Of a stretch of DNA of 63,992 bases, positions 44,132-53,527 are shown piece after piece. The notes beneath the pieces are model-generated. The model did not search any database. It was not told the DNA's origin and saw only the letters and a list, made by a program, of their open reading frames with translations. A program made the translations under genes and the position numbers. Location of the stretch: contig NZ_AULF01000030.1 in assembly GCF_000425145.1 (NCBI RefSeq), positions 1 through 63,992 on the forward strand, in the 5' to 3' direction. Origin of the DNA: Pedobacter glucosidilyticus DSM 23534 (GTDB lineage: Bacteria; Bacteroidota; Bacteroidia; Sphingobacteriales; Sphingobacteriaceae). The first letter of the stretch is position 1. Every line of letters begins with the position of its first letter.

Positions 44132-45124
44132 ATGAACGTACTAGAAGAAATTAACATAAAAGGTTTTGTTGATGAATATATTGACCCAACCTTAGATTTA
44201 TTCGCGGAGATAGAGCGATTAAAAAAAGAAAAAAATGCAGTAATTCTGGCTCATTATTACCAAGATGCTGATATACAAGATATTGCGGATTATATTGGTG
44301 ATAGTTTAGGCTTATCACAAGAAGCTGCTAAAACAGATGCTGCTATAATCGTATTTGCAGGTGTACATTTTATGGCAGAAACAGCCAAAATATTATCACC
44401 AAACAAAAAAGTATTGTTACCAGATAGTAAAGCTGGTTGTTCTTTATCAGATAGCTGCCCACCTCATTTATTTAAAAAGTTTAAAGAGAAATATCCAGAC
44501 CATTTGGTTATTACTTATGTAAACTGTACAGCAGAATTAAAAGCTTTAAGTGATATTGTTTGTACATCTAGCAACGCAGTGCAAATTGTTGAAAGCTTAC
44601 CAAAAGATCAGAAAATCATATTCGGTCCGGATAAAAACTTGGGTGCTTACGTGATGAAGAAAACAGGTAGAGATATGGTTTTGTGGAATGGTGCTTGTAT
44701 GGTACATGAGATTTTTGCTCATGAGAAAATTACAAAATTAAAGGAACGTCATCCGCAAGCTAAATTTATTGCACACCCAGAATGTGAAGATCATATTTTG
44801 GCTATGGCTGATTATATAGGCTCTACTACAGGATTATTAAATTATACCATTAAGAATGATGCAAAAGAGTTTATTGTAGCTACAGAATCAGGAATTATCC
44901 ACCAGATGGCTAAAGCAAACCCTGATAAAACTTTTATTCCGGCACCACCAAATAATACTTGTGCTTGTAATGATTGTCCGCATATGAAGCGTAATACTTT
45001 AGAAAAATTGTATTTGTGTTTAAAAAACGAATTACCTGAAGTAGATGTTCCACGTGAAATTATAGAAAGAGCAAGATTACCTATTGAAAGAATGCTAGAT
45101 ATATCGGCTAAATTAGGTCTTTAA
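44132..45124 (+). CDS. nadA: Quinolinate synthase
   Basis: This 330-residue [4Fe-4S] enzyme condenses iminoaspartate with dihydroxyacetone phosphate. Three repeated Rossmann-like subdomains are visible. The cluster ligands are probably Cys in [18 protein letters not shown] and [10 protein letters not shown]. The [21 protein letters not shown] opening (split by its turn) and [15 protein letters not shown] are signature blocks. It is divergent from nadB. A terminator follows at 45135, and its 3' coding part contains a near-parS sequence. Confidence 0.97.
   Translation: MNVLEEINIKGFVDEYIDPTLDLFAEIERLKKEKNAVILAHYYQDADIQDIADYIGDSLGLSQEAAKTDAAIIVFAGVHFMAETAKILSPNKKVLLPDSKAGCSLSDSCPPHLFKKFKEKYPDHLVITYVNCTAELKALSDIVCTSSNAVQIVESLPKDQKIIFGPDKNLGAYVMKKTGRDMVLWNGACMVHEIFAHEKITKLKERHPQAKFIAHPECEDHILAMADYIGSTTGLLNYTIKNDAKEFIVATESGIIHQMAKANPDKTFIPAPPNNTCACNDCPHMKRNTLEKLYLCLKNELPEVDVPREIIERARLPIERMLDISAKLGL
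45046..45061. promoter_or_regulatory. Near-consensus parS-like sequence inside nadA
   Basis: TGTTCCACGTGAAATT matches a full parS at 14 of 16 positions; only the last two bases differ. It lies in coding sequence (VDVPREI) about 7 kb from the pair at mnmG. It may be a weak ParB site or chance. Confidence 0.35.
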
Positions 45125-45134
45125 ATAATAAAAT

Positions 45135-45172
45135 AGCGTCAATAGCAGAAATGTTATTGACGCTTTCTCTCT
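45135..45172 (+). terminator. Terminator after nadA
   Basis: AGCGTCAATA (45135-45144) pairs perfectly with TATTGACGCT (45155-45164), followed by TTCTCTCTC. Confidence 0.7.
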
Positions 45173-45186
45173 CTATTTAAAATTAT

Positions 45187-46665
45187 ATGATGAAAATCTT
45201 GAAATTATTCATGCTATCTGTAATAGTTTTAATGGTTTCTTGCACATCTAAAAAAAAATATAACCAAGCTTTAAGTGTTAAACACCCAGTTGAAGCATTA
45301 AAAAAGGATTATCAAATTTTAAAAACATCCTTACTAGAAGCCCACCCGGGTATTTATTGGTATATAGATAGTGTTGTTTTAGCACAAAAGTTTGATAGTG
45401 TAGAAAACCTGCTGCATAAACCTTTAACTTCTTTGGAGTTTTATAGATATGTTGCTCCTTTAATAACAGAAATTAAATGCGGACATACGCGTTTGGTTTA
45501 TCCTAACAAAAAATATACTATAGCAGAAAAACAGATTTTAAAAGCAAAAGGAGTTCATCCTTTTAATCAATTTAAAATAGCTTTAGATGATGATAAAGTG
45601 TGGATTAAATCTGTAAAAGATTCCTCAAATCATACGCTTAAACCTAAAATGGAAGTTTTAAGTGTTGATGATTATCCGATAGATAGTATCATTAAAAAAG
45701 CAAATCAACTATTTAGTTCTGATGGTTTTAATAAAACCTTAAATCCATACATCATAGAAAATAATTTTGGATATTACTATCAATTAAATTTTAAAAAAAG
45801 TGATACCATCTGCTTAAAAATTAAAGAAGATACGCTGGTAAAAGATATTACTTTAGGTTTTAGTAAAATTAAATCATCATCAAAAAAAGCAAATAAAAAA
45901 CCAGCTTATTTAGGTAAAGATACTGATGGTAAACCCATATTAGATTTACAAATTGATAGCTTAAATAAAACAGCTATTTTAAAAGTAGGCAGCTTTAGTT
46001 TTGAGCAAGCTAATTTCAGTAAGTTTTATCGCCAGTCATTTAAAAAGCTTAAAGAACAAAAAATTAACCATCTAATTCTTGATTTAAGAGGAAATTCTGG
46101 TGGTAGATTAAGCGCATGCAATAAATTATTTAGGTACTTATATGATAAACCAGCCATATTTAACCAAAGGGTTGAGGTTAAAGAAAGGTATATATCAACC
46201 CGTAAATATTTTCAAAATTCATGGTTTTATAATTTCCCTTTTCCACATTTAACCATAAAAAAGGATAGTTTAGGTTATTATACTCCCTTAAGAACCCATA
46301 AATATTTAGAGCCTAAAAAGAGTGTTTACAAATATGATTTATATGTATTGATCAATGGTTTATCATACTCTGCAACTTCTTTATTGGCAGCAAACTTACA
46401 AGGTGTAAAACGAGGAATTTTTATTGGCGAGGAAACAGGTGGCGCTTATAACCAATGTACAGCAGGTATAATACCGTATGTTAACCTACCAAATACAAAA
46501 GTTAAATTGCGTTTACCATTAAAAGTTATGAAGCCAAATACATCTCAAAGTATAGTAGGAAGAGGTGTTTTTCCACATCATGAGGTACATTCTAATTTAT
46601 TAGATGAGCTAGAAGGAAAAGATAAACAGCTAGAAAAAGCTTTACAGCTGATAAAGAGTAGGTAA
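45187..46665 (+). CDS. S41-family (C-terminal processing) peptidase, lipoprotein
   Basis: The 492-residue product has a lipoprotein signal (Cys20 or Cys19 depending on the start, in VLMVSCTSKKK) and an S41 protease domain in its second half (about 260-480). The LILDLRGNSGG block and NGLSYSATSLLAANL, with the likely catalytic Ser, are recognisable. No clear PDZ domain is seen between. It probably cleaves periplasmic or surface proteins; the targets are unknown. Two adjacent ATGs (45187 and 45190) can start it. Confidence 0.85.
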   Translation: MMKILKLFMLSVIVLMVSCTSKKKYNQALSVKHPVEALKKDYQILKTSLLEAHPGIYWYIDSVVLAQKFDSVENLLHKPLTSLEFYRYVAPLITEIKCGHTRLVYPNKKYTIAEKQILKAKGVHPFNQFKIALDDDKVWIKSVKDSSNHTLKPKMEVLSVDDYPIDSIIKKANQLFSSDGFNKTLNPYIIENNFGYYYQLNFKKSDTICLKIKEDTLVKDITLGFSKIKSSSKKANKKPAYLGKDTDGKPILDLQIDSLNKTAILKVGSFSFEQANFSKFYRQSFKKLKEQKINHLILDLRGNSGGRLSACNKLFRYLYDKPAIFNQRVEVKERYISTRKYFQNSWFYNFPFPHLTIKKDSLGYYTPLRTHKYLEPKKSVYKYDLYVLINGLSYSATSLLAANLQGVKRGIFIGEETGGAYNQCTAGIIPYVNLPNTKVKLRLPLKVMKPNTSQSIVGRGVFPHHEVHSNLLDELEGKDKQLEKALQLIKSR

Positions 46666-46714
46666 AACTTAATGAGTAATTTTTTGCACTTTTGTATTTC
46701 AAAAGGATTTAAGC

Positions 46715-47764
46715 ATGTTCGAGAATACGCAAAAGACAGAAATAGCAAATTTAGGAGAGTTTGGTTTAATAGACCATTTAACAAAAAATATAAAATTAAA
46801 CCTTGATACCACTATTAAAGGCGCTGGTGATGATGCGGCTGTTCTAGATTTTAAAGATAAAAAGACCTTAATTTCTACCGATTTACTTCTAGAAAACATA
46901 CATTTTGATTTAGCTTTTACACCTTTAAAACACTTAGGTTATAAAGCTATTCAAGTTAACTTAAGTGATATTTATGCCATGAACGGGATGGCATCGCATG
47001 TAACCGTATCATTAGGTTTTTCTAGCAAATTTCCATTAGAGGCTATAGAAGAATTATATGCTGGGATGTTACTAGCCTGTCAAAAATATAACATTGATTT
47101 AATTGGTGGCGATACCACTTCCTCCAGACAAGGTTTAGTTATCAGCGTTACCAGTATAGGTTATGCTGATGAAAGTGATATTGTTTACCGTAATGGCGCA
47201 CAAGAAGGAGATTTAATTTGTGTTTCTGGCGATTTAGGTGGCGCTTATGTAGGTTTGCAATTGTTAGAAAGAGAGAAACAAGTATTCTTAGCAAATCCTA
47301 AAATTCAGCCCGATTTAGAAGGTAAAGATTACATTATAGAACGTCAGTTAAAACCAGAAGCAAGATTAGATATTGTTGATTTATTGAAGAAGATGGAAAT
47401 TAAACCAACTTCTATGATAGACATATCAGACGGTTTAGCTTCTGAGATATTACATATTACCAAACAATCTAAAAAGGGTTGTAAGTTGTATGAAGAGAAA
47501 TTTCCGATAGACCCACAAACTGTAGAAATGGCTAGAGATTTTGGTTTAGATCCAACTGTTTGTGCTTTAAATGGCGGTGAAGATTATGAACTATTATTTA
47601 CCATTAAACAAGCAGATTACGACCGCTTAAAACACGATGTTGATATTTCTGTCATTGGTTATATCACAGAAGAAAACGCTGGTAATTACTTAATCACTAG
47701 GTCTGGAAACGCACATGAATTGAAAGCTCAAGGTTGGAATGCTTTTAAATCTACAGAAAGCTGA
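46715..47764 (+). CDS. thiL: Thiamine-monophosphate kinase
   Basis: The 349-residue PurM-like enzyme phosphorylates thiamine monophosphate to the active cofactor. The ATP/Mg-binding GAGDDAAVLDF block (about 33-43), the STDLLLENIHFD segment, NLSDIYAMNG and the second-domain IDISDGLASEI and GGEDYELLF motifs are present. It overlaps the following GNAT gene by one base. No other thiamine genes are close. Confidence 0.96.
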   Translation: MFENTQKTEIANLGEFGLIDHLTKNIKLNLDTTIKGAGDDAAVLDFKDKKTLISTDLLLENIHFDLAFTPLKHLGYKAIQVNLSDIYAMNGMASHVTVSLGFSSKFPLEAIEELYAGMLLACQKYNIDLIGGDTTSSRQGLVISVTSIGYADESDIVYRNGAQEGDLICVSGDLGGAYVGLQLLEREKQVFLANPKIQPDLEGKDYIIERQLKPEARLDIVDLLKKMEIKPTSMIDISDGLASEILHITKQSKKGCKLYEEKFPIDPQTVEMARDFGLDPTVCALNGGEDYELLFTIKQADYDRLKHDVDISVIGYITEENAGNYLITRSGNAHELKAQGWNAFKSTES

Positions 47765-48288
47765 TGATGTTTATTAGAAAAGGTTCTTTAACAGATAAAG
47801 AAGCACTTTTTAATTTGTATCTGGATGTTTCTAAAAACCCCAATGGCATTGCCAGAGCGCCAGAAGAAATTGATATCCTTTTTATTGATGATGTTTTTAA
47901 CAATATCATTAAAAAAGAAGGTTTATTATTCTTAGGCGAAGAAAGAAAAACAGAAAAAGTTATTGCTGCAATTCATGCCCATAAATATGGTATAGGAATA
48001 TTTGATCATGTTTTAACCCATTTAACCATTTTGATACATCCGGATTATCAACAACAGGGATTAGGAACTGAACTTTTTCAAAGGTTTTTAAGTGAGATAG
48101 AAAAGCACCGACCAGATGTTAAAAGAGTAGAATTAGAATCAAGAGCATCTAACAAAAAAGCCTTAAGAATTTATCAAAAACTAGGTTTTAAACATGAGGG
48201 TATATTACATCAAAAAACAAGAAATATAGATGGCTCTTTTGAGGATAGCTATGTTTTTGCTTGGGAGAATAAAAACTTCTTGTACTAA
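47764..48288 (+). CDS. GNAT-family N-acetyltransferase
   Basis: The 174-residue protein has the GNAT fold: the acetyl-CoA-binding segment IHPDYQQQGLGTELFQRFL (about 97-115) and the C-terminal ASNKKALRIYQKLGFKHEG stretch. The acceptor substrate is unknown; similarity is to the general RimI-like group. Its start overlaps the thiL stop, indicating translational coupling. It converges on the M16 peptidase gene with a 4-base overlap. Confidence 0.9.
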   Translation: MMFIRKGSLTDKEALFNLYLDVSKNPNGIARAPEEIDILFIDDVFNNIIKKEGLLFLGEERKTEKVIAAIHAHKYGIGIFDHVLTHLTILIHPDYQQQGLGTELFQRFLSEIEKHRPDVKRVELESRASNKKALRIYQKLGFKHEGILHQKTRNIDGSFEDSYVFAWENKNFLY

Positions 48289-49520
48289 TTTTCTTCCTCT
48301 GGTTTAAACATCAAAAGGTTTAACAAATTGGGGTTAAAAACTTCATTGGCTATTTCTAAAATTTCTGATGCACTAACAGCATTTAATTTAGCAAACACCT
48401 CTTCTAAAGAATCTACCTTATTAAAATCTATTAAACTTTTTGCCATAGAGATTAAAACACCCATACGGTTTTCTTCTCCTAAAGCAATCTGACCAATAAA
48501 TTTTTGTTTAGCTTGTTGTAATTGCAGCGTACCTAATTTTTGTTCTCGTAGTTTCTTTAGTTCTTTATGTACAAGTTTTAAAGCTTTATTTGCTTTTTCC
48601 TCATCGGTACCAAAGTAAATAGAGAAAATACCTGAATCACTAAAAGCGGTGTAATTAGACTCAATAGTGTAAGCAATGCCGTACTTTTCTCTTATTTCTA
48701 AATTCAATCTCGAACTCATCCCGTTACCGCCAAGAAGATTATTTAACAGTAATAAACCATGTTTTTTATCATCATGAAAAGAATAAGCATGACTACCTAA
48801 AATACAATGTGCTTGGTTAATAGGTTTAGCAATGATAAGCTCTTGTTTAGGATTTGGAATCGGTTTTAAACGCTGTTTTTCTTTTCTGTTTTCTGGGATG
48901 ATACCGAAATATTTATCGCATAAAGCCCAAACTTTTGATGTTTTATAATTTCCGCTAACAGCAAAAACTATTTCATGCGTATTATAGGTTCTAGTTATAA
49001 AATTTAAAATATCTGATTTTTTAAATGCGGATACAGAATCTTTAGTTCCTAAAATATTTTCGCCAAGCGGATTTCCTTTAAATAATAAGCTCTCAAAATC
49101 ATCATTTATAGCCTCTTCTGGCTGGTCTTCGTAGCTTAATATTTCATCAATAATAACCCCTTTTTCTTTTTCCATTTCTATTTCCGGAAACATAGAGAAA
49201 AAGGCAATATCTTGTAATAAGTCTACAGAGCGCTCTAAATGTTCATGTAAAAAGGATGCATGTAAGCAAGTATATTCTTTAGTTGTATAGGCGTTTAAAT
49301 CTGCTCCAACAACTTCTAAACGATTTAAAATCTGATTAGTATTACGTTTTTTAGTGCCTTTAAATAGTAAATGCTCAATAAAATGAGCTAGGCCAGGTTT
49401 ACCTTCTTCTTCATCTCTCGCTCCAGCATTAATAATTAAACAACAATGCCCAATAGGCGAAACTGTTGGTTTAAATAATATCCTAATGCCGTTTTTTAAT
49501 CTGTAAACTTCGTGATCCAT
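48285..49520 (-). CDS. M16-family zinc metallopeptidase (processing-peptidase-like)
   Basis: The 411-residue protein has the inverted zinc motif HFIEH (His46, Glu49, His50) near its start and the downstream Glu in the E(x)6-rich KGVIIDEILSYEDQPEE region. The second, inactive half-domain follows (about 200-405) with the LLNNLLGGNGMSSRLNLEIRE block. Relatives cleave small or unfolded peptides. Unlike the large M16 proteins with a signal peptide, this one appears cytoplasmic. Confidence 0.94.
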   Translation of the reverse strand: MDHEVYRLKNGIRILFKPTVSPIGHCCLIINAGARDEEEGKPGLAHFIEHLLFKGTKKRNTNQILNRLEVVGADLNAYTTKEYTCLHASFLHEHLERSVDLLQDIAFFSMFPEIEMEKEKGVIIDEILSYEDQPEEAINDDFESLLFKGNPLGENILGTKDSVSAFKKSDILNFITRTYNTHEIVFAVSGNYKTSKVWALCDKYFGIIPENRKEKQRLKPIPNPKQELIIAKPINQAHCILGSHAYSFHDDKKHGLLLLNNLLGGNGMSSRLNLEIREKYGIAYTIESNYTAFSDSGIFSIYFGTDEEKANKALKLVHKELKKLREQKLGTLQLQQAKQKFIGQIALGEENRMGVLISMAKSLIDFNKVDSLEEVFAKLNAVSASEILEIANEVFNPNLLNLLMFKPEEEN

Positions 49521-49561
49521 AAAAGAACCGCAAAGATAATTAATAAATAGAGCAATTAATT

Positions 49562-49598
49562 TCTAAATAAAAACAGCATTTGAATTTCAAATGCTGTT
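49562..49598 (-). terminator. Terminator after the small lipoprotein gene
   Basis: AACAGCATTTGA (49572-49583) pairs with TCAAATGCTGTT (49587-49598). On the - strand it is followed by TTTTTATTTAG, 7 bases past the stop of the small lipoprotein. Confidence 0.8.
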
Positions 49599-49605
49599 AA
49601 AGTAC

Positions 49606-49794
49606 TTAAATAGAATCTGTAGGATTAGTAGTACCACTGCCACTTGGGGCAGTTATAGTAGAATCTGTTCCAGACGGATTAGTAATGTCTGTAGAATCTG
49701 TTGTATTTGTTGAGTCTTTGGTAGAGCTACATCCCGTAGCTATGGCTCCAACTATTGCAAAGCCCATTACCAGTTTAAAAAAATTGCTTTTCAT
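49606..49794 (-). CDS. Small Thr/Ser-rich lipoprotein
   Basis: The 62-residue product has a signal with lipobox Cys22 in AIATGCSSTKD and a mature part of about 40 residues made almost wholly of Thr, Ser, Asp, Asn, Pro and Gly repeats (NTTDSTD, NPSGTDST, SGTTNPTDS). It resembles short, unstructured envelope lipoproteins. It has its own terminator and so is likely expressed, perhaps abundantly. The function is unknown. The strong lipoprotein signal argues against a chance ORF. Confidence 0.75.
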   Translation of the reverse strand: MKSNFFKLVMGFAIVGAIATGCSSTKDSTNTTDSTDITNPSGTDSTITAPSGSGTTNPTDSI

Positions 49795-49842
49795 ATCTTC
49801 AATAATTTAATAGATATGAATACTAATCTAATTTAATGCCAA

Positions 49843-50301
49843 TTATATAAAATGATATAGGAAAACAGCTTCTCCCATAAAAGCAGGTTTCTTTTGGTCT
49901 TTAATTTCTAAGGTTATACCAATAGTTGCTTTGGTTACACCACGTAAATTAGCGATTTCAACTAATTTAACCACTAATCTTACTTCGCTATTTACAGTTA
50001 CAGCTTGTGCAAAACGTAATTTTTCTATCCCGTAATTGATTTCCATTTTTAGATTTTGGATATCAACAATTTGTTTCCATAAGTATGGTATTAAAGATAA
50101 AGTAAGATAACCATGGGCAATTGTTGCCTTAAACGGACTTTCTGTTTTTGCTCTTTCTGTATCGGTATGTATCCATTGATGGTCTAAAGTAGCATCAGAG
50201 AATAAGTTTATTTGCTCTTGGGTGATGGTATGATAATCAGAAAAACCTAGTTCTTTTCCTAAATGAGACGCAAACTCGTCGTGGCTCTTAATTACTAACA
50301 T
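49843..50301 (-). CDS. MaoC-family (R)-hydratase-like hotdog protein
   Basis: The 152-residue hotdog-fold protein has the hydratase motif FSDATLDHQWIHTDTERA (about 30-47), with the catalytic Asp-His pair, and FKATIAHGYLTLSLIPYLW. Family members hydrate enoyl-CoA to (R)-3-hydroxyacyl-CoA. The context (hpt, small lipoprotein) gives no pathway. Confidence 0.9.
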   Translation of the reverse strand: MLVIKSHDEFASHLGKELGFSDYHTITQEQINLFSDATLDHQWIHTDTERAKTESPFKATIAHGYLTLSLIPYLWKQIVDIQNLKMEINYGIEKLRFAQAVTVNSEVRLVVKLVEIANLRGVTKATIGITLEIKDQKKPAFMGEAVFLYHFI

Positions 50302-50395
50302 AGTATTATATTTTAGATAAATAAAATTTGAATATACAGATTATATAAAATCTAACAGATGAATTATAAAACAATAATAAATGCTTTTTTAAAAT

Positions 50396-50403
50396 TAAAT
50401 TTG
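50396..50403 (+). promoter_or_regulatory. Bacteroidota -7 element upstream of hpt
   Basis: TAAATTTG fits TAnnTTTG exactly and lies 17 bases before the hpt ATG at 50421. Confidence 0.4.
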
Positions 50404-50420
50404 TTGAAACAAGCCACATC

Positions 50421-50966
50421 ATGAATTTAACCATAGACGATAAAATCTTCGAGCCTTTTATAGATGCTAACATGATAGAAAAGCGTGTGCGCTTATTAGG
50501 TATACAAATGAATGTTGATTATGAAGAGAAGGTGCCTATTTTTATTGGGGTTTTAAATGGTAGCTTTTTATTCATGGCAGATTTGATGAAAGAAATCAAC
50601 ATCAGTTGTGAGATGGCTTTTGTAAAGGTTTCATCTTACCATGGAGAAACACAATCTTCTGGTAATATCATAGAAGAGTATCCTTTAAGTATCGATATAG
50701 AAAATAGAGATATCATTATTGTAGAAGATATTATTGATACCGGAAGAACCTTAAATTATTTGATAGAAAAGTTTAAAACCAAAAATCCGGCAAGCATTAA
50801 AGTTGCCAGTTTGTTGTTAAAGCCCGATGCTTTACAAGTTAAAATTGATGAGATAGCATACATTGGCTTTGAAATAGCTAACGACTTTGTGGTAGGTTAT
50901 GGTTTAGATTATAAAGGACTAGGAAGAAACACGAAGGATATTTACAGGTTGTGTAGTGAGTTATAA
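50421..50966 (+). CDS. hpt: Hypoxanthine phosphoribosyltransferase
   Basis: The 181-residue purine salvage enzyme makes IMP/GMP from hypoxanthine or guanine and PRPP. The PRPP-binding loop is IIIVEDIIDTGRTLNYL (about 92-108), with GVLNGSFLFMADLM near the N-terminus and the VKVSSYHGET flexible loop. It overlaps the convergent DUF5615 gene by six bases. Confidence 0.96.
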   Translation: MNLTIDDKIFEPFIDANMIEKRVRLLGIQMNVDYEEKVPIFIGVLNGSFLFMADLMKEINISCEMAFVKVSSYHGETQSSGNIIEEYPLSIDIENRDIIIVEDIIDTGRTLNYLIEKFKTKNPASIKVASLLLKPDALQVKIDEIAYIGFEIANDFVVGYGLDYKGLGRNTKDIYRLCSEL

Positions 50967-51323
50967 TGGAAGAACTCTTATTCTCATTTTATAATCGTCT
51001 ATAATAATCATTGCGCCTTTCTCTAACCAATTATTATACTCTTTTATAGTAGATATAACTTTTTCACTTAAATGTTTAACAGTTACATTTTGAGTCCTAA
51101 CCTGTATGATACTTGGTTTTTCAGCTTTATTTAAGGCTAATGCTGTACCAAAATCTAAATCATGGGTAAAAATAATATAATCATTAACCTTGGCCCACTT
51201 TATCAATTCTACATCTTGAGCATCAAATTTTCCAACACTAGACCAATGTACAGCGTGTATATTTTTTAAATTGAATTCATGAACCCATTGAGGGGATAAA
51301 TTCATATCTATCAAGATTTTCAT
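50961..51323 (-). CDS. DUF5615 PIN-like putative toxin
   Basis: The 120-residue protein matches the Mut7-C/DUF5615 PIN-like group: a start KILIDMNLSPQWV with the first acidic residue, GKFDAQDVELIKWA, and IIFTHDLDFG with the Asp-x-Asp pair. PIN-like folds are typically ribonucleases. It overlaps the upstream DUF433 gene by four bases (ATGA), the usual order of a toxin after its antitoxin. Activity has not been shown for this pair here. Confidence 0.85.
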   Translation of the reverse strand: MKILIDMNLSPQWVHEFNLKNIHAVHWSSVGKFDAQDVELIKWAKVNDYIIFTHDLDFGTALALNKAEKPSIIQVRTQNVTVKHLSEKVISTIKEYNNWLEKGAMIIIDDYKMRIRVLPL

Positions 51324-51550
51324 GCAGTAGCAAGAGGGGCTTCAAATTCTTCAGAACGCCATGCCGCATAAGCAAGAGCTTCTTTTAAATCTTCTTCAAC
51401 CAAGTAAGGATACATCTCTAAAACATCTTTAAAAGAAAGGCCAGACGCCAAAAGACCGATGAGTGTACCTACAGTAACCCTTAAACCTTTAATGCAGGGC
51501 TTTCCGCCCATAACGTTAGGATCTAAAACTATTCTTGTTAAATTTTTCAT
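51320..51550 (-). CDS. DUF433 putative antitoxin
   Basis: This 76-residue helix-turn-helix protein matches DUF433: RIVLDPNVMGGKPCIKGLRVTV with the conserved GKPxIKG core, then a helical half with DVLEMYPYLVEEDLKEALAYA. These proteins are found beside DUF5615 PIN-like proteins and are thought to be antitoxins that may also repress the pair. It overlaps the toxin gene by four bases. Confidence 0.87.
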   Translation of the reverse strand: MKNLTRIVLDPNVMGGKPCIKGLRVTVGTLIGLLASGLSFKDVLEMYPYLVEEDLKEALAYAAWRSEEFEAPLATA

Positions 51551-51702
51551 TTGTTTAGAATTTCATAAGTAAATATACGAAATATAAAATTGCTCAAAAA
51601 CCTCCTTAAACTCTTATATTTTCACTTTAGAAGCTCTAATAAAGCAAACACTTTAATAAGATTTTTTATCTTCGTGTCCTACATTAAAATAAATCAAAGA
51701 AA

Positions 51703-53490
51703 ATGCATAGAACTCATACGTGTGGCGAATTAACGATTGCCGATTTGGGAACTCAGGTTGTGTTAAGTGGTTGGGTGCAAAAATCCAGAGACTTAGGAGG
51801 CATGACTTTTATTGATGTTAGAGATAGATACGGTATTACCCAATTGGTTTTTAATGCTGATGATAATGCCGAAATGAGAGCAAAAGCCCGCGAATTAGGG
51901 AGAGAATTTGTAATAAAAGTTAGCGGTACTGTAATAGAGAGAACCAATAAAAACCCTAAAATAGCTACCGGAGATATTGAAATTAAAGTTTCTGAATTAG
52001 AAATTTTAAATGCTGCAAAGCTCCCTCCTTTTATGATTGAGGATGAGACAGACGGTGGAGATGAGTTAAGAATGAAATATCGTTACCTGGATTTAAGAAG
52101 AAATCCAGTACGTAATAACCTAGTGTTGCGCCATAAAATGGCTCAAGAAATCAGAAGATATTTAGATGCCCAAAACTTTTTAGAAGTAGAAACACCTGTT
52201 TTAATTAAGTCTACTCCAGAAGGCGCCAGAGATTTTGTGGTACCAAGTCGTATGAATCCGGGTGAGTTTTATGCTTTACCACAATCTCCACAAACCTTTA
52301 AGCAATTGTTAATGGTTTCTGGTTTTGATAGGTATTTCCAAATTGTAAAATGTTTTAGAGATGAGGATTTAAGAGCCGATAGACAGCCGGAGTTTACCCA
52401 AATAGACTGTGAAATGGCATTTATCGAGCAAGAAGATATCCTAAACTTATTTGAAGGCTTGGTGCGCCACATGTTTAAAAACGTAAAAAATCTGGATATT
52501 CAAGATTTCCCAAGAATGTCTTATGATGATGCTATGCGTTTATATGGTTCTGATAAGCCAGATACCCGTTTTGGGATGCAATTTGTAGAGTTAAAAAACA
52601 ATGCTTTATCTTTAGAAGAGGCTCCTCTCCTTTGGAGAGGAGGGGGTGAGGCTTCTTTCCCTGTTTTTGATAACGCTGGTTTAGTTGTTGGTATAAATGC
52701 AAAAGGTTGTGCTTCTTACACGCGTAAGCAAATAGATGAACTAACAGACTTTGTAAAACGCCCGCAAATTGGCGCTACAGGCTTAATTTACATGCGCCAT
52801 AACGAGGATGGTACCTTAAAATCATCAGTAGATAAATTCTTTAACGAGGAAGAACTACAAAAATGGGCAGTAGCATTTGCTACAGATCCTGGCGATTTAG
52901 TATTAATTCTGGCAGGAGAAAACCCTGATAGAGTACGTAAACAGTTAAACGAGTTACGTTTAGAGATAGGTAACCGCTTAGGTTTAAGAGATAAAAATAA
53001 ATTTGCACCACTTTGGGTATTAGATTTTCCTTTATTAGAGTGGGACGAAGAAACAGAGCGTTACCACGCTATGCACCATCCTTTTACATCACCAAAACCA
53101 GATGATATATCTAAACTAAATACAGACCCAGCAGCGGTTAGAGCCAATGCTTACGATTTAGTAATCAATGGTACCGAAATTGGCGGTGGCTCTATCCGTA
53201 TTCACGATAGAGAATTACAATCACTCATGTTTAAGCATTTAGGATTTAGGCCAGAAGAAGCTCAAAAACAATTTGGTTTCTTAATGGAAGCCTTTGAATA
53301 TGGCGCTCCTCCGCATGGTGGTATTGCTTTCGGTTTTGATAGATTAGTATCCATCTTCGCTGGTTTAGACACTATACGTGATGTTATTGCATTCCCTAAA
53401 AATAATTCGGGAAGAGATGTTATGATAGACTCCCCTTCTACCATAGATGATAAACAAAAGATAGAGTTGCACATCAAAACAACGGTATAA
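51703..53490 (+). CDS. aspS: Aspartate-tRNA ligase (with in-frame palindromic insertion)
   Basis: The 595-residue class IIb synthetase has an N-terminal OB-fold anticodon-binding domain (about 1-110), the motif 2 region [18 protein letters not shown], the bacterial GAD insertion (about 285-420) and motif 3 [10 protein letters not shown] near residue 550. In the GAD domain, residues about 303-319 ([17 protein letters not shown]) interrupt the usual FVEL...FPVFDNA run. They are encoded by a palindromic repeat at 52622-52642. The frame stays open, so the enzyme is presumably functional. Whether it is discriminating (AspRS only) or not was not assessed. Confidence 0.96.
   Translation: MHRTHTCGELTIADLGTQVVLSGWVQKSRDLGGMTFIDVRDRYGITQLVFNADDNAEMRAKARELGREFVIKVSGTVIERTNKNPKIATGDIEIKVSELEILNAAKLPPFMIEDETDGGDELRMKYRYLDLRRNPVRNNLVLRHKMAQEIRRYLDAQNFLEVETPVLIKSTPEGARDFVVPSRMNPGEFYALPQSPQTFKQLLMVSGFDRYFQIVKCFRDEDLRADRQPEFTQIDCEMAFIEQEDILNLFEGLVRHMFKNVKNLDIQDFPRMSYDDAMRLYGSDKPDTRFGMQFVELKNNALSLEEAPLLWRGGGEASFPVFDNAGLVVGINAKGCASYTRKQIDELTDFVKRPQIGATGLIYMRHNEDGTLKSSVDKFFNEEELQKWAVAFATDPGDLVLILAGENPDRVRKQLNELRLEIGNRLGLRDKNKFAPLWVLDFPLLEWDEETERYHAMHHPFTSPKPDDISKLNTDPAAVRANAYDLVINGTEIGGGSIRIHDRELQSLMFKHLGFRPEEAQKQFGFLMEAFEYGAPPHGGIAFGFDRLVSIFAGLDTIRDVIAFPKNNSGRDVMIDSPSTIDDKQKIELHIKTTV
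52618..52655. repeat. Palindromic repeat element inserted in aspS
   Basis: CTCCTCTCC (52622-52630), loop TTT and GGAGAGGAG (52634-52642) form a perfect 9-bp hairpin followed by GGGGTGAGGCTTC. I recall very similar CTCTCCTTTGGAGAGG-GGTGAGG units as dispersed intergenic repeats in Bacteroidota. Here the unit adds about 12-15 codons without breaking the frame. Confidence 0.7.
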
Positions 53491-53493
53491 CAT

Positions 53494-53525
53494 AAAAAAG
53501 GAGAACTAAACAGTTCTCCTTTTTC
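53494..53525. terminator. Bidirectional terminator between aspS and the DUF4407 gene
   Basis: GGAGAACT (53500-53507) and AGTTCTCC (53512-53519) form a stem with A- and T-runs on either side, serving both converging genes. Confidence 0.85.
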
Positions 53526-53527
53526 TT

